From positions 92,860 to 148,917 of the forward strand of contig NZ_LZIR01000096.1 of the NCBI RefSeq assembly GCF_001667035.1: DNA of 56,058 nt. Reading direction: 5' to 3'. This DNA is from Mycobacterium sp. 852002-51057_SCH5723018. Lineage in GTDB: Bacteria; Actinomycetota; Actinomycetes; Mycobacteriales; Mycobacteriaceae. The translations under genes and the position numbers were made by a program. Shown here piece by piece: positions 54,286 through 56,058 of the stretch. A model generated the notes under the pieces. It was not told the DNA's origin, made no database searches, and was given only the letters and a program-made list of their open reading frames with translations. How positions within the stretch are numbered: the first letter of the stretch is position 1; each line of letters opens with the position of its first letter.

Positions 54286-56022
54286 ATGAAGCCGGATTAC
54301 GACGTCCTGATCATCGGTTCGGGATTCGGGGGCAGCGTCAGCGCGCTGCGGCTGACGGAAAAGGGCTACCGGGTAGGCGTGCTGGAGGCCGGCCGCCGCT
54401 TCTCCGACGAGGAGTTCGCCGAGACCTCCTGGGACCTGCGCAAGTTCCTGTGGGCGCCCAAGCTCGGTTGCTACGGGATCCAGCGCATCCACCCGCTGCG
54501 CAACGTGATGATCCTGGCCGGCGCCGGAGTCGGCGGCGGTTCGCTCAACTACGCCAACACCTTGTACGTGCCGCCGGAGCCGTTCTTCAAAGACCGGCAG
54601 TGGTCGCACATCACCGACTGGCGCGACGAGCTGATGCCGCACTACGAACAGGCGCAACGGATGCTCGGCGTGGTGGAGAACCCGACGTTCACCGACGCCG
54701 ACCGCGTCGTCAAGGAGGTCGCCGACGAGATGGGGTTCGGCGACACGTTCGTGCCCACCCCGGTCGGGGTGTTCTTCGGCCCGGACGGCACCAAGGCGCC
54801 GGGCAAGACCGTGCCCGACCCCTACTTCGGCGGCGCCGGCCCGGACCGCACCGGCTGCCTGGAGTGCGGCTGCTGCATGACGGGCTGTCGCTACGGCGCC
54901 AAGAACACGCTGGTGAAGAACTACCTCGGCCTGGCGGAATCGGCCGGTGCGCAAGTGCATCCGATGACCACGGTGAAGGGCTTCGAGCAGCGCCCGGACG
55001 GGCTGTGGGAGGTTCGCACGGTCCGCACCGGCAGCTGGCTGCGCCGCGACCGGCGCACCTACACCGCCGAATACCTGATCCTGGCCGCGGGCACCTGGGG
55101 AACCCAGCACCTGCTGTTCAACATGCGCGACAAGGGCAAGCTGCCCCGGCTGTCCAAGCGCCTTGGAGTGCTGACCCGCACCAACTCCGAGTCGATCGTC
55201 GGCGCCGGTCGGCTCGAGGTGAAGCCGGACCTCGACCTGACCCACGGGGTGGCGATCACGTCGTCGGTCCACCCGACGTCCGACACGCACATCGAGCCCG
55301 TTCGCTACGGCAAGGGTTCCAACGCGATGGGGCTGCTGCAGACGCTGATGACCGACGGCGAGGGTCCTGAGGGCAACGACATTCCGCGCTGGAAACAGTT
55401 GCTGGACCAGGCCCGCGCGGACCCGCGGCGGATGATGCGGTTGCTCAACGTCCACCAGTGGAGCGAGCGCACCCTGATCGCGCTGGTGATGCAGCACCTG
55501 GACAACTCGATCACCACGTACACCAAGCGCGGCAAGCTCGGAATCCGCTGGTATTCCAGCAAGCAGGGCCACGGCGAACCGAACCCGTCGTGGATCCCGA
55601 TCGGCAACCGGGTCACCCGCCGCATCGCCGACAAGATCGACGGCGTGGCCGGCGGCACCTGGGGCGAGCTGCTCAACATCCCGCTGACGGCCCACTTCCT
55701 GGGCGGCGCGGTGATCGGCGACAGCCCCGAGAGCGGCGTCATCGACCCGTATCACCGGGTGTACGGCTACCCGACCATGTACGTGGTCGACGGCACCGCG
55801 ATCTCGGCGAACATGGGCGTCAACCCGTCGCTGTCGATCACCGCCCAGGCCGAGCGGGCCGCCTCGCTGTGGCCGAACAAGGGCGAGAACGATCTGCGCC
55901 CCCTGCAGGGCGACACCTACCGCCGGCTGGCCCCGACCCCGCCCGCGCGCCCCGGGGTGGCCCCCCCCCCCCCCGGCGCGCTGCGCTCGTTGCCGATCAA
56001 TCCGATCGCCACGGCGGGCTGA
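54286..56022 (+). CDS. choD: GMC-family oxidoreductase annotated as cholesterol oxidase ChoD
   Basis: The 578-residue flavoprotein has the FAD dinucleotide fold at residues 6-20 (VLIIGSGFGGSVSAL), LEAGRRF, GAGVGGGSLNYANTLYVPP, a Cys-rich loop ECGCCMTGC at about 198-206, and the C-terminal GMC half (LGGAVIGDSPESGVIDPYHR, VVDGTAISANMGVNPSLSIT). It corresponds to Rv3409c. A true role in cholesterol use is disputed; the Cys-rich loop is unlike classical cholesterol oxidases. A run of 14 C residues at 55961-55974 encodes part of a Pro-rich tail near residues 559-563. Confidence 0.93.
   Translation: MKPDYDVLIIGSGFGGSVSALRLTEKGYRVGVLEAGRRFSDEEFAETSWDLRKFLWAPKLGCYGIQRIHPLRNVMILAGAGVGGGSLNYANTLYVPPEPFFKDRQWSHITDWRDELMPHYEQAQRMLGVVENPTFTDADRVVKEVADEMGFGDTFVPTPVGVFFGPDGTKAPGKTVPDPYFGGAGPDRTGCLECGCCMTGCRYGAKNTLVKNYLGLAESAGAQVHPMTTVKGFEQRPDGLWEVRTVRTGSWLRRDRRTYTAEYLILAAGTWGTQHLLFNMRDKGKLPRLSKRLGVLTRTNSESIVGAGRLEVKPDLDLTHGVAITSSVHPTSDTHIEPVRYGKGSNAMGLLQTLMTDGEGPEGNDIPRWKQLLDQARADPRRMMRLLNVHQWSERTLIALVMQHLDNSITTYTKRGKLGIRWYSSKQGHGEPNPSWIPIGNRVTRRIADKIDGVAGGTWGELLNIPLTAHFLGGAVIGDSPESGVIDPYHRVYGYPTMYVVDGTAISANMGVNPSLSITAQAERAASLWPNKGENDLRPLQGDTYRRLAPTPPARPGVAPPPPGALRSLPINPIATAG
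55961..55974 (+). repeat. 14-C homopolymer in choD
   Basis: A run of fourteen C bases follows GGGGTGG in the choD 3' end. Slippage by one base would change the last 15-20 residues only, after all recognised fold motifs. Confidence 0.9.
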
Positions 56023-56023
56023 C

Positions 56024-56058
56024 GTGACGATCGCAAGCGCGGCGTAGCCGGGCGCTGC
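56024..56058 (+). repeat. Dispersed GC-rich repeat, copy D (cut by the window end)
   Basis: GTGACGATCGCAAGCGCGGC, then GTAGCCGGGCGCTGC, begins two bases after the choD stop. It is the same core as copies A-C and, like copy B, abuts a stop codon. The right end is outside the window. Confidence 0.75.

Overview
The window is chromosomal DNA of a Mycobacterium. It is GC-rich with many GTG and TTG starts, and it carries mycobacterial signature genes: an ESX-4 type VII secretion locus, cutinases, whiB3, sigD with its anti-sigma factor, groES with a His-tailed groEL1, nnr, and choD. Gene order follows the M. tuberculosis H37Rv segment Rv3459c to Rv3409c, as recalled from memory, in inverted orientation. 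The M. tuberculosis PPE/IS block between gadB and alr is absent and several extra genes are present. This points to a non-tuberculous slow grower, possibly of the M. avium complex; the species is an inference. I saw no insertion sequence, phage gene, tRNA, rRNA or CRISPR array.

Layout. 1-3.4 kb: end of a ribosomal operon (rpsK end, rpsD, rpoA, rplQ, truA). 3.4-5.0 kb: two secreted cutinases. 5.1-14.9 kb: ESX-4 (eccB4, mycP4, eccD4, eccC4, an Rv3446c-type gene, esxU, esxT). 14.9-20.5 kb: an accessory insert between esxT and rplM, with an MpaB-type haem oxygenase, an AttH/CrtC-like protein and a cyclase-ATPase regulator. 20.7-24.9 kb: rplM, rpsI, glmM and two small-helical ESX-substrate-like genes. 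24.9-28.1 kb: F420-type oxidoreductase, DUF4189 protein, alpha/beta-hydrolase-fold protein, a 72-residue ORF and a long non-coding stretch. 28.1-38.7 kb: glmS, two membrane proteins, a prolyl-oligopeptidase-type peptidase, a methyltransferase, nnr, gadB and alr. 38.7-44.9 kb: a tightly overlapping run from an alpha/beta hydrolase through tsaE, tsaB, rimI and tsaD, then groES-groEL1. 45-51.2 kb: a redox-flavoured cluster (F420-type oxidoreductase, hemerythrin, DUF2231-Rieske fusion, whiB3), a frameshifted Rv3415c-like gene, sigD, rsdA and a DUF5319 gene. 51.4-56 kb: guaB2, guaB3 and choD.

How the genes work together. GlmS and GlmM feed UDP-GlcNAc and Alr feeds D-alanine, so cell-wall precursor genes recur across the window. 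TsaE, TsaB and TsaD make the tRNA t6A modification. GuaB2 commits IMP to guanine nucleotides. The ESX-4 genes encode a secretion ATPase, pore, protease and two Esx substrates. The small-helical pair downstream of glmM has features of additional substrates.

The most notable non-gene signals are a dispersed ~35-bp GC-rich repeat in four copies (one inside tsaE), a 54-bp in-frame tandem repeat in tsaB, nested CIRCE-type half-sites before groES, a perfect 14-bp palindrome over a probable leaderless choD promoter, a 14-C tract in choD, a missing start codon for truA, and a frameshift in the Rv3415c-like gene.
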